Source: Streptomyces sp. NBC_00223 (GTDB lineage: Bacteria; Actinomycetota; Actinomycetes; Streptomycetales; Streptomycetaceae). Taken from it: DNA of 64,000 nucleotides. Below the pieces are notes generated by a model. The model was not told the DNA's origin. It ran no database searches and saw nothing but the letters and a program-made list of their open reading frames with translations. The stretch covers positions 682,001 through 746,000 of the forward strand of contig NZ_CP108109.1 of NCBI RefSeq assembly GCF_036199905.1, in the 5' to 3' direction. Both the position numbers and the translations under genes were made by a program. Position 1 is the first letter of the stretch; each line of letters begins with the position of its first letter. This document shows positions 1-8,878 of this stretch, one piece after another.

Positions 1-291
1 GAGAAGTTCGTCGCCGCCTACACCAAGGCGTACGGCCGTTCCCCCGCGGACTATCTGTCCCCGAACAACTACGACTCGATGTACCTGATCAAGGCCGCGA
101 TCGAGCAGGCCGGCTCGACGGACGGCGCGAAGGTGTCGGACGCCCTGAGGACGATCACCCGCGACGGCGCCTGCGGCACGCTCAAGGCCGACGACAAGAA
201 CAACATGTTCCAGAACGTACCGGTGCTGTCCTGGGAGGGCGGCAAGCCCACCCTGGCCAAGCTCGAAGAGAAGCTGCCCACCGATTTCTGA
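1..291 (+). CDS. Branched-chain amino-acid type ABC transporter substrate-binding protein, C-terminal part
   Basis: The reading frame is open from base 1 to a TGA at 289-291, so only the last 96 residues are in the window. The segment has the closing lobe typical of LivK-type type-I periplasmic binding proteins: YDSMYLIKAAIEQAGSTDGA followed by a short beta strand and a helix near the end. In Gram-positives such proteins are lipoproteins that deliver the ligand to the LivHM permease. It lies 66 bp before livH in the same direction, so it is the binding component of this importer. The ligand cannot be read from this fragment; branched-chain amino acids, amides, urea or aromatic acids are all used by this family. 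Confidence 0.85.
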   Translation, partial: EKFVAAYTKAYGRSPADYLSPNNYDSMYLIKAAIEQAGSTDGAKVSDALRTITRDGACGTLKADDKNNMFQNVPVLSWEGGKPTLAKLEEKLPTDF

Positions 292-357
292 GGCCCTCTG
301 CTTCGACCCCACGGATTGATCCGGCATCACTCACCAAAGAATCGGGAGGTCGGCTCG

Positions 358-1230
358 ATGGATAGATTCGTCTCGATCCTGTCCAGCGGCATCGCCCAAG
401 GCGCGATCTACGCGCTCATCGCACTCGGGATAGTCCTGCTGCAGAACGCCACCGGTGTCGTGAACTTCGCCCAGGGCGACCTCATGACGCTCGGCGCCTA
501 CGTCGGCTTCTGGCTGGTCGGCGTGCACGGTCTCAGTCAACTGCCCATGTTCGTGGTCATGCTGGTGCTGCTCTTCGGCTCCGGCGTGGTGCTCGAACGG
601 GTCGGCTACGCGCCGATCCGCAATCGAAGTCCGCTCACCATCGTCATCTCCACCTTCGCCCTCGGCCTGGCGATCCGCTCGGCGATCGTCCTGTGGCAGG
701 GCACGGACCCGCGCAATCTGCCCTCGCCCTTCGGCAACGACACCGTGAAGGTGTTCGGCGCGGCCATCCCCGCGCAGGCGTTCCTCACCGTCGGGGTGAC
801 GGTCCTGGTCGGTGCCGGCCTGTTCCTGATGTTCCAGCGCTCCTCGCTCGGCCGGCAGGTCAGGGCGCTGGCGGCGGACCGGGAGACGGCCCTGCTCCAG
901 GGCATCCGGGTCAAGCGGCTGTCACCGGTGATCTTCGGGCTGTCCGCGGCGCTGGCCGGCCTGGCCGGGGTGCTGATCGGCCCGACCATCTCCGTGACGC
1001 CGACCCTGGGCTTCGGACTGCTGCTGAGCGCCTTCGCCGCGGTGGTCCTGGGCGGCGAGCGCCTCGGCGGCGTCGCGGCCGCGGCCCTGGCCATCGCGGT
1101 GGCGCAGTCGCTGCTCGGCGGGTACCTCTCGCCGGACCTGACCGACGCCTACCCGTTCCTGATTCTGGTCGCCGTGCTGGCGGTCCGCCCCCAAGGTCTG
1201 GTGAGGATGATGTCCGGTGTCCGGTACTGA
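358..1230 (+). CDS. livH: Branched-chain amino-acid ABC transporter permease LivH
   Basis: A 290-residue integral membrane protein with about eight hydrophobic segments. The N-terminus reads GIAQGAIYALIALGIVLLQN and is followed by VVNFAQGDLMTLGAY, the conserved LivH signature. A start at 316 is open in frame, but ATG 358 is preferred because GGGAGG sits just upstream and because the family begins close to the first membrane helix. The end overlaps livM by 14 bases, indicating translational coupling. It forms half of the membrane channel with LivM. The assignment to the family is firm; the substrate is not. Confidence 0.93.
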   Translation: MDRFVSILSSGIAQGAIYALIALGIVLLQNATGVVNFAQGDLMTLGAYVGFWLVGVHGLSQLPMFVVMLVLLFGSGVVLERVGYAPIRNRSPLTIVISTFALGLAIRSAIVLWQGTDPRNLPSPFGNDTVKVFGAAIPAQAFLTVGVTVLVGAGLFLMFQRSSLGRQVRALAADRETALLQGIRVKRLSPVIFGLSAALAGLAGVLIGPTISVTPTLGFGLLLSAFAAVVLGGERLGGVAAAALAIAVAQSLLGGYLSPDLTDAYPFLILVAVLAVRPQGLVRMMSGVRY

Positions 1231-2245
1231 CGTCACGCAAAGACCCCTCCCCCTGGAGGAGGGAAAGCTCGCCTCGGCGTTCCGCTTCGCGCCGCCGGTC
1301 TTCCGGCAGCACCAGTTCCGCACCCTCGCCGTCGTGGTGGTGCTCGGCCTGGTCGCCCCGTACGTCTACGGCGGTGACGAGTACAGCGACGGCATCATGA
1401 ACACGGTCATGATCTACTCGATCCTGACCCTGGGCTTCTTCTGGTGCTTCTCGCTCGGCGGGTCCTTCACCTTCGCCACCTACGGTGTGTACGCGACGGG
1501 CTCCTACGTCTCGATCTGGGTGGCGAACCACGCGGGCGGCTTCTGGTCGGGGCTGATCGCCGCCACGGTCGTCTGCGCGCTGCTCGGCGCGGTGATGAAG
1601 ATCGTCTTCGCCCGCTGTTCGATGATCTTCTTCGCCATAGCGACGATGGCCTGCGGCGGTCTGCTGATCATCCTGTTCCGTGAGTGGATCTCCTTCACCG
1701 GCGGCTTCGCGGGGATCTCCGACATCGCGGTGCCGAGCTTCTTCGGCCTCGACCTGAACTCGCAGGCCGACCGGTACTACCTGATGCTCGGTCTGCTGTC
1801 GCTCTTCCTGCTGCTCACCGTCTGGTTCCTGCGCTCCCCCGCCTACCGCGATCTGCAACTGGCCCGGGACAACGGCCCGGTGGCCGCGGTGGTCGGCCTC
1901 AAGCCGAAGCTGCTGCAACTGGCCGCCTTCACCGTCGGCTCCGGGATGATGGGCACGGCCGGCTCGCTCTACGCCCACAACTCCGGCTATGTCGGCCTTG
2001 AGGCCTTCGACGTCGACATCGCCCTGCTGGTCCTGCTGATGCTGCTGCTCGGCGGATCGAGGTCCATCTACGGCGCGGTCATCGGCGCGGCGGTGCTGAC
2101 GTACCTGCCGGAATACCTGCGCTCCATGCAGAAGTACTCGGACTTCATCTACAGCCTCGCGGTGCTGCTCATCGTCGTGGCGTTCCCCAAGGGCATCGCC
2201 GGACTGCGCGAGACGATCCAACGGAGGTGGAAGGCCCGTGCTTGA
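1217..2245 (+). CDS. livM: Branched-chain amino-acid ABC transporter permease LivM
   Basis: A 342-residue membrane protein starting at GTG inside the end of livH, with GAGG about ten bases upstream. It has roughly nine to ten hydrophobic stretches and the LivM-type C-terminal region (VLLMLLLGGSRSIYGAVIGA) that contacts the ATPase. It is the second half of the permease heterodimer. The gene overlaps the following livG by eight bases, so livHMGF is one tightly coupled transcript. Confidence 0.92.
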   Translation: MSGTDVTQRPLPLEEGKLASAFRFAPPVFRQHQFRTLAVVVVLGLVAPYVYGGDEYSDGIMNTVMIYSILTLGFFWCFSLGGSFTFATYGVYATGSYVSIWVANHAGGFWSGLIAATVVCALLGAVMKIVFARCSMIFFAIATMACGGLLIILFREWISFTGGFAGISDIAVPSFFGLDLNSQADRYYLMLGLLSLFLLLTVWFLRSPAYRDLQLARDNGPVAAVVGLKPKLLQLAAFTVGSGMMGTAGSLYAHNSGYVGLEAFDVDIALLVLLMLLLGGSRSIYGAVIGAAVLTYLPEYLRSMQKYSDFIYSLAVLLIVVAFPKGIAGLRETIQRRWKARA

Positions 2246-3002
2246 GGCCAAGGAGATCGGGGTCAGATTCGGCGGTGTCGTCGCCGTCGACGGCCTGTCG
2301 CTGAAAGTCGAGGACCACGAGGTCGTCGGGCTGATCGGGCCCAACGGCTCCGGCAAGTCCACCTTCATCAACGCGCTGACCGGCCTGGTCAAGGCCACCG
2401 GCGGACTGCGGGTGGACGGCGCGGAGGTACGGCTCGGCCGCCCGGGACAGCTGTCCCGCCTCGGAGTGCTGCGCACCTTCCAGACACCGCAGGTGCACGA
2501 CGAACTCACCTGCCTGGAGAACGTGCTGATCGGGCTCCAGGACTGGCGGGTCAGATCGCTGCTGCCCACCTGGTTCCGCCGCCCGGCGATGATGCGGGTG
2601 GAGCGCGAACACTGGGATCTGGCCTACGAGGCCCTGCGCTTCGTCCGGCTGGAGAAGGAGGCCGGGGTACTGGCCGGCGCGCTGTCGTACGGGCAGCGGC
2701 GCAGGCTGGAGTTCGCCAGGACCTACGCCGGGCAGCCCAGGACGCTGCTGCTCGACGAGCCCGCCGCCGGGCTGAACGACGTCGAGACCAGCGAACTGGT
2801 CGAGCTGCTGACGCGCTGGCGGGACCAGGACGGCCCCGCGCTGCTGGTGGTGGAGCACAAGATCGACTTCCTGGAGGAGCTCTGCCACCGGATGGTGGTG
2901 CTCGAACTCGGCCGGCAGATCGCCGAGGGCGACCCCGCGGAGGTCTGGGCGAACCCGAAGGTCGTCGACGCCTACTTGGGACAGGTGACGATCGATGCTT
3001 GA
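2238..3002 (+). CDS. livG: Branched-chain amino-acid ABC transporter ATP-binding protein LivG
   Basis: A 254-residue ABC ATPase. The Walker A motif GPNGSGKST lies near residue 35, the signature is LSYGQRRRLE, and Walker B is LLLDEPAAGLND; the switch histidine follows in VVEHKID. The signature is LSYGQ rather than LSGGQ, which is normal for LivG proteins. The start is a GTG overlapping livM, and the end overlaps livF by eight bases. It energises the importer together with LivF. Confidence 0.93.
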   Translation: MLEAKEIGVRFGGVVAVDGLSLKVEDHEVVGLIGPNGSGKSTFINALTGLVKATGGLRVDGAEVRLGRPGQLSRLGVLRTFQTPQVHDELTCLENVLIGLQDWRVRSLLPTWFRRPAMMRVEREHWDLAYEALRFVRLEKEAGVLAGALSYGQRRRLEFARTYAGQPRTLLLDEPAAGLNDVETSELVELLTRWRDQDGPALLVVEHKIDFLEELCHRMVVLELGRQIAEGDPAEVWANPKVVDAYLGQVTIDA

Positions 3003-3789
3003 GGTCAAGGACCTGCGGGTCATGTACGGAACGACGGAGGCGGTCGCGGGCGCCGACCTCAGTGTGGGCGCGGGCGAGGCGCTGGCGCTGCTCGGCGCGA
3101 ACGGCGCCGGCAAGACCTCCACGCTGCGGGCGGTCTCCCGGCTGGTGCCCTGTTCGGGGACGGTGACCTTCGACGGCGAGGACGTCTCCAAGGTCGCCCC
3201 CGAGGAGCTGGCCAGACGCGGTCTGATCCACGTGCCCGAGGGCCGTCATGTCTTCGGCACGCTGACGGTGAACGACAATCTGCTCGTGGGCATGACCGCG
3301 CGCGGCAGGCGTCCGGCGAAGTTCAGCCTGGACGACGTCTACTCCGTCTTCCCCGCGCTGCGGCCGCTGCGCAAGCGGCTGGGCTGGGCGCTGTCCGGCG
3401 GCGAGCAGCAGATGGTGGCCATCGGCCGGGCGCTGCTGTCCTCGCCGCGGCTGCTCATGCTCGACGAGCCGTCGCTGGGTCTCGCGCCCATTGTCGTCAA
3501 GGCGGTGTACCAGGCGCTCGCGCAGGTCAAGCGGGACATGCCGATCCTGCTGGTCGAGCAGAACGCCTCGATCGGCCTGAGCATCTGCGACAAGGGCGTG
3601 GTGCTGCTGTCCGGGAAGGTGGTGGTGTCGGGGACGTCGGCCGAGCTCAACGACCGTTCGGCGCTGCTGGAGTCCTATCTCGGCCACGGCGGCACGGAGG
3701 AGTCCACGGACGAGGAGTCCGCCGGGGACGCCGATCCGGACAAGGAGCCGGTCTCCGGCGGGGAAGCCGTCGAGCCGGCGTCCTCCTGA
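2995..3789 (+). CDS. livF: Branched-chain amino-acid ABC transporter ATP-binding protein LivF
   Basis: A 264-residue ABC ATPase with Walker A GANGAGKTS, signature LSGGEQQM, Walker B LLMLDEPSLGLAP and switch region LLVEQNA. The core matches the usual LivF length of about 235 residues. It is followed by an extra, strongly acidic tail of about 35 residues (rich in E, D, S and A) that is not part of the family fold and is probably disordered. Last gene of the importer cluster; a 135-bp gap separates it from the carboxyltransferase gene. Confidence 0.92.
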   Translation: MLEVKDLRVMYGTTEAVAGADLSVGAGEALALLGANGAGKTSTLRAVSRLVPCSGTVTFDGEDVSKVAPEELARRGLIHVPEGRHVFGTLTVNDNLLVGMTARGRRPAKFSLDDVYSVFPALRPLRKRLGWALSGGEQQMVAIGRALLSSPRLLMLDEPSLGLAPIVVKAVYQALAQVKRDMPILLVEQNASIGLSICDKGVVLLSGKVVVSGTSAELNDRSALLESYLGHGGTEESTDEESAGDADPDKEPVSGGEAVEPASS

Positions 3790-3924
3790 ACAGCCGTCCG
3801 ACACCGAAACGGCTGTCCGAGACCGAAAGACTGTCCGAAGCCGGTACGGCCGTGCGCGGCAGGCACGGCCGTACCGGCCGGCTCGGCCCACGCGGCCGTC
3901 AGACCCAACGAGCAGGAGATGGTG

Positions 3925-5430
3925 ATGTCCGAATCCCGCCCGCGGCTCAGCGCGTTCGAACTGGTGGAGACCGTCGTCGACGACGGCTCGTTCCGCAGCT
4001 GGGACACCCCGCCCGACCGGACAGGCGTCGACGCCGACTACGCCCGGCAGCTCGACGCCGCGGCCGAGCGGTCCGGCACCGACGAGTCGGTGATCACCGG
4101 GGAGGGGCTGATCCGCGGCCGGCGGGTCGCGATCGCGGCCTGCGAGTTCCGTTTCCTCGCGGGCTCGATCGGGCGCGCCGCCGCGGGCCGGCTGACCGTC
4201 GCGATCGAGCGCGCGACCCGCGAGGGCATCCCGCTGCTCGCCGCCCCCGCCTCGGGCGGCACCCGGATGCAGGAGGGCACCCCGGCCTTCGTGCAGATGG
4301 TGACGATCTGCGGCGCCGTCATCCGGCACAAGGCGGCCGGTCTGCCGTACCTGGTCTATCTGCGCCACCCCACCACCGGCGGGGTGCTGGCGTCGTGGGG
4401 GTCGCTGGGGCATCTGACCATCGCCGAACCGGGCGCGCTGCTGGGCTTCCTGGGCCCGCGGGTCTACGAGGCCCTCAGCGGCGAGGCGTTCCCCGAGGGG
4501 GTCCAGACCGCGGAGAACCTGTACGCGCACGGGCTGGTGGACTCCGTGGTGGCGCCGGAGAAGCTGCCCGACGTCCTGGACCGCGCCCTCACGGTCCTGA
4601 CGGCGGGGCGGCCCACCCCCTCGCCCGAGCCCGTCTTCGAGCAGCCGGCGGCGGTCGACGCCTGGGAGTCGATCCTGCGCACCCGGGCGCCCGAACGCCC
4701 CGGTGTGCGCGAGTTCCTGGACTTCGCCGCCATGGATGTCATCCCGCTCAACGGCACGGGTGTGGGCGAGGCCGACCCCGGGGTGCTGCTGGCGCTGGCC
4801 CGGTTCGAGGGCGCGTCCTGCGTCGTACTCGGCCAGGACCGGCGCGGCCAGAGCGAGGGGCGGCCGCTCGGCCCGGGGTCGCTGCGGGTCGCCCGGCGCG
4901 GGATGCAGCTGGCCAGCCAGCTCCAGCTGCCGCTGGTCAATGTGATCGACACCCCGGGCGCCGCGCTGTCCGTCGCCGCCGAGGAGGGCGGTCTGGCCGC
5001 GGAGATCGCCCGCTGCCTGGCCGACCTGATGGCGCTGGAGGCGCCCTCGCTCACCATTCTGCTCGGCCAGGGCTGCGGCGGCGCGGCGCTGGCGATGCTG
5101 CCCGCGAACCGGGTCATCGCGGCCCAGCACGCCTGGCTGTCGCCGCTGCCGCCGGAGGGCGCCTCGGTGATCGTGCACCGCACCACCGACCGCGCCGACG
5201 AGATGGCCAGGCGGCAGGGCGTACGGGCGGCGGATCTGCTGGCCGCGGGCATCGTGGACAAGGTCGTCCCGGAGCGGCCCGACGCCGCCCAGGAGCCCAA
5301 GGAGTTCTGCCGGCGGCTGGGCCTGGCGGTACGGCACGAGTTGGGCCTGCTGGGCACCAGCCGGGAGCCGTACCGGGCGCAGCGGCTGCGGCGTTACGAC
5401 CGCCTCAACGCCGTGATCCGCGCGGACTGA
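3925..5430 (+). CDS. Fused acetyl-CoA carboxylase carboxyltransferase (beta-alpha, AccD-AccA type)
   Basis: A 501-residue carboxyltransferase made of two crotonase-fold halves. The N-terminal half resembles AccD (ASGGTRMQEG, then GGVLASWGSLG). The C-terminal half resembles AccA (LVNVIDTPGAALSVAAEEGG, then GQGCGGAALAM). Such enzymes transfer CO2 from carboxybiotin to acetyl- or another acyl-CoA to supply malonyl-type extender units. The four-cysteine zinc ribbon of E. coli AccD is absent. ATG 3925 is chosen over ATG 3919 because AGGAG at 3914-3918 gives a six-base spacing. No biotin carboxylase or biotin carrier gene is in the window, so the partners must lie elsewhere. The acyl specificity is unknown. 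Confidence 0.85.
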   Translation: MSESRPRLSAFELVETVVDDGSFRSWDTPPDRTGVDADYARQLDAAAERSGTDESVITGEGLIRGRRVAIAACEFRFLAGSIGRAAAGRLTVAIERATREGIPLLAAPASGGTRMQEGTPAFVQMVTICGAVIRHKAAGLPYLVYLRHPTTGGVLASWGSLGHLTIAEPGALLGFLGPRVYEALSGEAFPEGVQTAENLYAHGLVDSVVAPEKLPDVLDRALTVLTAGRPTPSPEPVFEQPAAVDAWESILRTRAPERPGVREFLDFAAMDVIPLNGTGVGEADPGVLLALARFEGASCVVLGQDRRGQSEGRPLGPGSLRVARRGMQLASQLQLPLVNVIDTPGAALSVAAEEGGLAAEIARCLADLMALEAPSLTILLGQGCGGAALAMLPANRVIAAQHAWLSPLPPEGASVIVHRTTDRADEMARRQGVRAADLLAAGIVDKVVPERPDAAQEPKEFCRRLGLAVRHELGLLGTSREPYRAQRLRRYDRLNAVIRAD

Positions 5431-5454
5431 GGGACGGGGAGTCCTCGTCGAGCG

Positions 5455-5475
5455 CGCCCGGCGGACCGCCGGGCG
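5455..5475. terminator. Bidirectional hairpin between convergent genes
   Basis: A perfect 10-bp inverted repeat (CGCCCGGCGG and its complement) with one central base lies between the convergent carboxyltransferase and TetR-type genes. There is no U-tract, as is common for Streptomyces terminators. Confidence 0.5.
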
Positions 5476-5567
5476 GGCCCGGGGTCACCCGCGCACCGTC
5501 GGCCGTCGGCAGACCCCCGCCGGCGGAGGGCGGTGCGCATCACCATCTCCCACCACCGTAGGCCCGT

Positions 5568-6209
5568 TCAGTCGGTGCCGCCCGACAGGTGGCCGGCCCG
5601 GACCCGCTCCAGCAGGGCCGCGGGGTCGGGGTCCGACTGGAGCGCGGCGAGCAGCAGCAGCCACAGGTCGTACAGCCGCTCCTCGATGTGGTCACGGCCG
5701 TCCAGGGCGTCGGAGACGGTGTGCAGGCCGAAGAAGGCGCAGACGACGCCGAACGCGGCCGTCTCCGGCTCCACGCCGGCGGCCAGTTCGCCCTGCTCGT
5801 GCGCCTCTTCGAGCAGCTCGGTGACCGTGTCGATCCAGCCGATGAAGGGCGTCGGCAGCGGCTCGTCGATGGCCTTGTGCTCCATCCACAGCCGGGACCC
5901 GGCGCGGACGACGACGTCGTCGCGGAAGGAGCGCGCCACCAGGAAGCTCAGCGCGACCATTTTCTCCAGCGCGGAGCCGCCCGCGGTCCTGATACGGCCG
6001 ATCAACTCGGGCCAGGTCTCGAAGTGCCCTTCGACCACCGCCAGGGCCAGTTTTTCCTTGCTCGCATAGTGAAAATAGATGGCTCCGCTGGTACGGCCGG
6101 ACCGCGCGCTGATGTCGCTGATGCTGGTCCCGGCGTAACCGCGCTCGTCGAACAATTGCGCAGCGGCCTCCAGGAGAAACCTTCGCGTTGTCTCCGCACG
6201 TACCTGCAC
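5568..6209 (-). CDS. TetR-family repressor, gamma-butyrolactone receptor-like
   Basis: About 213 residues. An N-terminal TetR helix-turn-helix (AAAQLFDERGYAGTSISDIS, then IYFHYASKEKLALAVVE) is followed by an all-helical ligand domain with a tryptophan near the middle (GSRLWMEHK), as in the ArpA/ScbR family. GTG 6209 is preferred because GGAG lies five bases upstream; GTG 6215 and GTG 6239 are alternatives. It is divergent from an AfsA-like gene, the classic arrangement of a butyrolactone receptor and its synthase. By analogy it would repress its own and the neighbouring promoter until the signal molecule binds. Receptor versus pseudo-receptor cannot be decided from sequence alone. Confidence 0.85.
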   Translation of the reverse strand: MQVRAETTRRFLLEAAAQLFDERGYAGTSISDISARSGRTSGAIYFHYASKEKLALAVVEGHFETWPELIGRIRTAGGSALEKMVALSFLVARSFRDDVVVRAGSRLWMEHKAIDEPLPTPFIGWIDTVTELLEEAHEQGELAAGVEPETAAFGVVCAFFGLHTVSDALDGRDHIEERLYDLWLLLLAALQSDPDPAALLERVRAGHLSGGTD

Positions 6210-6242
6210 GTTCACTCCGGATGACCCGTCGTTGCTCACGGC

Positions 6243-6258
6243 AGGCAATGTACTGCCT
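6243..6258. promoter_or_regulatory. Candidate operator in the receptor/afsA intergenic region
   Basis: An imperfect palindrome with AGGCA and TGCCT arms and 12 of 16 symmetrical positions lies between the divergent TetR-type and afsA-like genes. It is the best dyad in this short interval and overlaps the region just upstream of the repressor start. It does not visibly match the published ARE consensus, so the assignment is tentative. Confidence 0.35.
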
Positions 6259-6302
6259 TCCCGACACATCTGAGAAGCAATGCGCGTGCGTATCGGCGGG
6301 GC

Positions 6303-7262
6303 GTGAGTTCTTCTTATGGTATGAATCATTCGGTCGAAGAAGTTTCCGGGCAGGACAATTCGCTGAGCTGGTCCCGTACGGTCGACCGCGAGATGGTGCA
6401 TCGCGCATCGGTCGCCGAGGTTCTGCTGACCGATGTACGGGCGGACCGGTACGGGGGTTTCGAGGCGGCGGCCAGCTGGCCGCGCTCGCACCCGACCTTC
6501 CCGCGCGACGGGGTGGACCTGCACAGCCCGCTGGTGCTCGTCGAGACCCTGCGCCAGTTGGGCATCTACCTACCGCTGAGATACTTCGGCGTCCCGCCGA
6601 CCAGCCATCTGCTCATCGGCGATCTGCACTTCGGTCTCATAGCCGGGCGGGAGCCACGGGCCGGCCAGGGCTGCACCGAGGTCACCTGCCGGGTCACGGT
6701 GAGCGAGATCCACCGCGGACCCGACGGCTCCGCCTCCGGGCTGCGGCTGGACGTCAAGTACCTGGCCGGGGGCGCGATATTCGCGCGCGCCGGTGGCGGT
6801 GCCCGCTTCCTGAGCGCCCGTGACTACGCCGGTGTGCGCGCCGAGCTGCTGGTGGCGCGCCAGCCGCCACCCACGGCCGAGGGCCGTCCCGACCCCGCGG
6901 AGCTGGCCGTCGCCGAGCCGAGGGACGTGCTGATCGCGCGTACGGCGGGCGCGCTGGCCGTGGACCCCGCCGACCCCCACCACCCGTTCTTCTTCGACCA
7001 CGCCACCGACCACGTGCCCGGGATGGTGCTCCTGGAGGCCGCCCGGCAGGCCGCGGCGGAGGCCAGCGACGGCGCGCTGATGCGGCCGACGGCGGGCCGG
7101 CTGGTGGCCCGCCGCTTCACCGAGTTCGCCCCTCCGGCCCGGGTCGAGTCCGTCCCGTACCACCTCACCTGCGCCTTCCGTATCCGCCAGGGCACGAAAT
7201 GCACGGCGTACGGCGCTCTTGAGTACGGGCGACACGCGCCATTTCTTTACGTGCTTGCTTGA
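6303..7262 (+). CDS. AfsA-like gamma-butyrolactone synthase (A-factor biosynthesis hotdog protein)
   Basis: A 319-residue protein with two AfsA hotdog repeats. The second contains the characteristic HHPFFFDHATDHVPGMVLLE segment followed by a helix rich in alanine. The first contains the matching DVRADRYGGFEAAASWPRSH region. AfsA enzymes join a beta-ketoacyl group from acyl carrier protein to dihydroxyacetone phosphate, the first committed step to A-factor-like signals. GTG 6303 is taken as the start, with a GGCGGGG stretch just before it; ATG 6321 is possible. It is divergent from the receptor-like gene and upstream of a HAD phosphatase gene. The exact signal structure is not predictable. Confidence 0.88.
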   Translation: MSSSYGMNHSVEEVSGQDNSLSWSRTVDREMVHRASVAEVLLTDVRADRYGGFEAAASWPRSHPTFPRDGVDLHSPLVLVETLRQLGIYLPLRYFGVPPTSHLLIGDLHFGLIAGREPRAGQGCTEVTCRVTVSEIHRGPDGSASGLRLDVKYLAGGAIFARAGGGARFLSARDYAGVRAELLVARQPPPTAEGRPDPAELAVAEPRDVLIARTAGALAVDPADPHHPFFFDHATDHVPGMVLLEAARQAAAEASDGALMRPTAGRLVARRFTEFAPPARVESVPYHLTCAFRIRQGTKCTAYGALEYGRHAPFLYVLA

Positions 7263-7456
7263 CCACCCTTCGTGTCGGATCATCGCGTAACGATCGATAT
7301 GTTCTTGGTGGTCACCCAGAACGCCTTCTTTTTCGGGCTGCGTCCACCGAGAGCCCGCTCCTGCCTGATCCACCGGTACGCCAGTCATTTCGCCACACAA
7401 ATGCTGCGGCGGAGGGCGCCGACGCCTTCAGGCATTCCTGAACGGACATCCCCTCG

Positions 7457-8149
7457 ATGACCTCTCACCGCATTCTTTCCTGGACCCCCGCAGCCATCGT
7501 CTTCGACTGCGACGGCACCCTGATGGACACCGAACGCCATTGGCAGGACGCCCGCGATCTGACCCTGCGGGATTTCGGCGTCAGCGCCGCCGCGGAATTC
7601 GCGGAGCGGAGCAAGGGCCTGCACTACACCGAGTGCGGCCGGCTCATGGCCGACGAGTCCGGCCACCCGGAGCTCGTCGACGAGCTCACCGGCCGTCTCC
7701 TCGTGCACTTCCGCACGCTGGTGGCCAACGACCCGCAGACCATGCCGGGCGCCCCCGAACTGGTCACGAACGCCGCGAAGTTCGCCCCCCTCGCGGTCGC
7801 CAGCAACTGCCCCCTGGAGGTCGTGGAGACCTGTCTGGACAACGCGGGGCTCCGGACGTACTTCGACCACATCGTGGTGCCCGACGACGACAACCGCCCC
7901 AAGCCGCACCCCGACGTCTACCTGACCGCCGCCCGCCTGTGCGGCGCGGCACCGGCCGACACCCTCGCGGTGGAGGACTCCGGCTGCGGCGTGGAGGCCG
8001 CGGTCAGGGCGGGCATGCGGGTGCTGGGCGTCGGCCCGTGGCCCGGCGAGCAGATTGCGGCCAGCGTCGACCTGTGGGTCGGCTCGCTGGACGAGCCGAA
8101 CATCTTCGAGTGGGCCGGCGAGCGTGTGGCCCGCGCGCTGTCGGCTTAG
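7457..8149 (+). CDS. HAD-superfamily phosphatase (beta-phosphoglucomutase-like)
   Basis: A 230-residue HAD hydrolase. The nucleophile motif DCDGTLMDT starts at Asp17 (with Asp19), motif II is in LAVASNCP, motif III is KPHPDVY and the last acidic motif is VEDSGCGVEAA. A helical cap lies between residues 25 and 95, as in subclass I phosphatases acting on small phosphosugars. It follows the afsA-like gene by 194 bp in the same direction. A dephosphorylation step is required to turn the AfsA product into the mature butyrolactone, so this enzyme is a plausible candidate for it; that role is inference. The ribosome site before ATG 7457 is weak. Confidence 0.85.
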   Translation: MTSHRILSWTPAAIVFDCDGTLMDTERHWQDARDLTLRDFGVSAAAEFAERSKGLHYTECGRLMADESGHPELVDELTGRLLVHFRTLVANDPQTMPGAPELVTNAAKFAPLAVASNCPLEVVETCLDNAGLRTYFDHIVVPDDDNRPKPHPDVYLTAARLCGAAPADTLAVEDSGCGVEAAVRAGMRVLGVGPWPGEQIAASVDLWVGSLDEPNIFEWAGERVARALSA

Positions 8150-8176
8150 GGCCGCGCGGACGGCGGCCGTCGCCCG

Positions 8177-8878
8177 TCAGGCGTTCCGCTTCACGGGGAC
8201 GCCCTCCGGCTCCCGCAGGAAGGGAGCCAATCGGGTGACGGTCCCCTCCGCCGAGGAGAAGAGCAGTCCGATGCCCACCGCGCCGGGGTCGGGAATCCCG
8301 GCGGCGCGGTCGCCGACATAGCTGGCCCGGCCCCGGCGGGCGGTCAGCCGAGCGGTGTTCCCCACCCCCTCCCACGCGGCGCGCGCCGCGTGGGAGAGGG
8401 CCTCGTGCGGGTCGGCGGCCGCGGGGAAGGAGGCCAGGGCCTCGCAGGCCGGTACCAGCGCGTCGACCAGCGTCTTGTCGCCGACCGCCGCGTCCCCGAC
8501 CCGCTGGATCGCCGACAGTCCGTTGTCCGCGCCGATGGCCAGCGAACCGGCGTCAAGACCGCCGCCGGCGTCGGCCACGGCCACCGCCATCTCCTGGAGG
8601 AGCAGGCCGAACAGCGGACCGCTGGTCCCGCCGACCTCGTCCAGGAAGGCGGCGGCCGCGGCCTCCAGCGGACCGGCCGCGGTCGAGCTGGCCGTGTCCG
8701 TGCCCTCCTCGCCGAGCAGCCGCAGGGTCGCCTGCAGTCCGGCCACCAGGTTCGCGCCGAAGTCACCGTCGCCGACCTGCTGGTCGAGCGAGCTGAGTTC
8801 CGCCTCGGTCGCCGACGCGGAGGCCGCGAAGCGGCGCATCCAGGCGTCGGTGATTTCAGCTCCGGATCGCATGAGCAT
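8177..8878 (-). CDS. dhaL: Dihydroxyacetone kinase subunit DhaL
   Basis: A 233-residue all-helical DhaL protein, the nucleotide-binding half of dihydroxyacetone kinase. The metal/ADP-binding aspartates are visible as Asp32, Asp37 and Asp39 in LDQQVGDGDFG. The histidine that usually follows (GDADHG or GDGDHG) is Phe40 here. The gene overlaps the 3' end of dhaK by 23 bases, so the two are translated together. It converges on the HAD gene with only 27 bp between stops. No DhaM phosphotransfer subunit is visible, so the phosphate donor (PEP through a PTS protein, or ATP) is open. Confidence 0.88.
   Translation of the reverse strand: MLMRSGAEITDAWMRRFAASASATEAELSSLDQQVGDGDFGANLVAGLQATLRLLGEEGTDTASSTAAGPLEAAAAAFLDEVGGTSGPLFGLLLQEMAVAVADAGGGLDAGSLAIGADNGLSAIQRVGDAAVGDKTLVDALVPACEALASFPAAADPHEALSHAARAAWEGVGNTARLTARRGRASYVGDRAAGIPDPGAVGIGLLFSSAEGTVTRLAPFLREPEGVPVKRNA

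Noticed and set aside
2551..5337. Open frame of more than 900 codons on the minus strand across livG, livF and the carboxyltransferase
   Set aside because: It crosses several well-supported genes of the other strand and has no recognisable domain.
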